This document shows, piece after piece, positions 63,117-64,000 of a stretch of DNA of 64,000 nucleotides. The first letter of the stretch is position 1; every line of letters starts with the position of its first letter. The stretch is from Sphingomonas sp. Y57 (lineage in GTDB: Bacteria > Pseudomonadota > Alphaproteobacteria > Sphingomonadales > Sphingomonadaceae). Under the pieces are notes generated by a model that worked only from the letters and a program-made list of their open reading frames with translations, was not told the origin of the DNA and ran no database searches. A program made the translations under genes and the position numbers. The stretch covers positions 62,001 through 126,000 of the forward strand of contig NZ_LDES01000024.1 in assembly GCF_001015195.1 (NCBI RefSeq), written 5' to 3'.

Positions 63117-63911
63117 TCACAGGATCGATATGGTGGTCAGGCCGCGCGCGGCAAGCCCCGCCCGCAACGCGTCACCGACGTCGAGCGGGGCGGTGAACAG
63201 CGCTTCTCCCTTCGGCACGGCGGGCCAGTCCTGTCCCTGGGTCAGATGGACAACGCGCCGGGCGATGCCGGGGCCGCCGTCGACGAAGCGCAGCGGGCGC
63301 GGCGCTGCGGCGGCCAGTTCGGCCTCGACCAGCGGGAAATGGGTGCAGGCGAGTACCACCGTGTCGATCCGGTCGCCGCCTTCCTGGGCGAGCAGGCCGT
63401 CGAGCACGGCGCGATAGGCGGCGGGGTCGGCGGGGGCGCCACGCAGCTTTGCCTCGGCGAGTTCGACGAGCCGTGCCGAGCCATGGCGCAGCACCAGGCA
63501 ATCGCCCGCGAAACGGGCCGACAGGTCGTCGACATAGGGTTGGCGGACGGTCGCGTCGGTACCGAGCACGCCGATGGCCCGTGCCTGCGATTGTTCGGCC
63601 GCGGGCTTGATCGCGGGGACCGTGCCGACGATCGGCAGGTCGAGCGCGGCGCGCACCGCGGCGAGCGCGATTGTCGAAGCGGTATTGCAGGCGATCACCA
63701 CCAGCCGGGGGCGGTAGCGTTCGACCAGCCGGCCGAGCAGCGCGGGAACACGGGCAGCGATCTCGGCTTCGCTGCGAATGCCATAGGGAAAGCCCCCATT
63801 GTCCGCGGCATAGACGTAGGAGGCTTGCGGCAGCAGAGCGCGGGTCGGGGCAAGGACCGAAAGCCCCCCCACACCGGAATCGAACATCAGGATCGGGCGG
63901 TCGTCGGCCAT
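63117..63911 (-). CDS. murI: Glutamate racemase
   Basis: Provides D-glutamate for peptidoglycan, 264 residues. FDSGVGGLSVL opens the protein; catalytic cysteines are in VIACNTASTIAL and LACTHFPLVEAEL. AADNGGFPYG is the substrate loop. Upstream of hemA on the same strand with a 126-base gap. Confidence 0.95.
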   Translation of the reverse strand: MADDRPILMFDSGVGGLSVLAPTRALLPQASYVYAADNGGFPYGIRSEAEIAARVPALLGRLVERYRPRLVVIACNTASTIALAAVRAALDLPIVGTVPAIKPAAEQSQARAIGVLGTDATVRQPYVDDLSARFAGDCLVLRHGSARLVELAEAKLRGAPADPAAYRAVLDGLLAQEGGDRIDTVVLACTHFPLVEAELAAAAPRPLRFVDGGPGIARRVVHLTQGQDWPAVPKGEALFTAPLDVGDALRAGLAARGLTTISIL

Positions 63912-64000
63912 CGCGTCTCACTTAGGATGGTGCAGGGGCGCTCGCAACAGCGACGCACGCCGGGAGTGAATATCGTACCGTTCCCGTAACTTTGTGCATT

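Noticed and set aside
1-64000. tRNA, rRNA, CRISPR, insertion sequences or prophage genes
   Set aside because: No repeat-spacer array, no transposase or integrase motifs and no tRNA cloverleaf were found on reading the intergenic regions; a tRNA scan would settle this.

Overview
The window is a GC-rich stretch of alphaproteobacterial chromosome, most likely from a sphingomonad (Sphingomonas/Rhizorhabdus group). The evidence is the gene content: a TonB-dependent receptor, 5-aminolevulinate synthase (C4 heme pathway), a RibBA-type protein with a decayed cyclohydrolase half, DUF6491 and TorF-type porin families, and dispersed palindromes that read through as peptides such as APFVSSEVEAR, which I associate with sphingomonad genomes. 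I found no rRNA or tRNA gene, no CRISPR array, no insertion sequence and no prophage. Most of the region is core chromosome.

Layout. 1-6.7 kb, minus strand: a catabolic-looking block with a TonB receptor (cut by the window edge), a secreted amidohydrolase, a SnoaL-like protein, an NAD-dependent epimerase-like protein and an AMP-forming acyl ligase. The receptor and the amidohydrolase share an identical operator at the same distance from each start. 6.8-15 kb: ribBX, a 2OG-Fe(II) oxygenase, an S10-like peptidase, queF, sseA-metC, an orphan gene and a porin. 15-18.3 kb: a dipeptide-type ABC transporter without a binding protein. 18.5-24.8 kb: the minus-strand housekeeping run thyA-folA-ribF-ileS-lspA-DUF3035, with a dispersed palindrome built into ileS. 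25-27.3 kb: coupled xthA-ribA-L,D-transpeptidase. 27.4-36.8 kb: a fatty-acid module, with merR-fadD-fadL-DUF2147 facing fadA-fadB-acyl-CoA dehydrogenase. 37-46.8 kb: DEAD-box helicase, acyltransferase, YhiN flavoprotein, prfC, two cell-wall enzymes, an SGNH esterase, and an overlapping STAS/MBL-fold pair. 46.9-59.6 kb: the classical rimP-nusA-ylxR-infB-rbfA-truB-rpsO-pnp set, split into two convergent halves with a tautomerase gene inserted. 59.9-64 kb: a small membrane protein with an overlapping chemoreceptor, then hemA and murI.

How the genes work together. The fatty-acid module covers outer-membrane entry (FadL), activation (FadD) and beta-oxidation (acyl-CoA dehydrogenase, FadB-type protein, FadA), with a MerR regulator. 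Riboflavin/FAD synthesis is spread over ribBX, ribA and ribF; RibBX and RibA look like complementary remnants of RibBA fusions. Folate and thymidylate genes (thyA, folA, tdk) and translation and RNA-decay genes form the remaining core.

I see no clear new defence or mobile system. The observations most worth following are: (1) the TGTTGC-N7-GCAACA operator at two promoters with matching spacing; (2) the palindrome-derived segment inside IleS; (3) the complementary RibBX/RibA decay; (4) the chemoreceptor with a His/Asp-rich multi-pass membrane sensor and a coupled small protein; and (5) the rearranged nusA-infB-pnp cluster.
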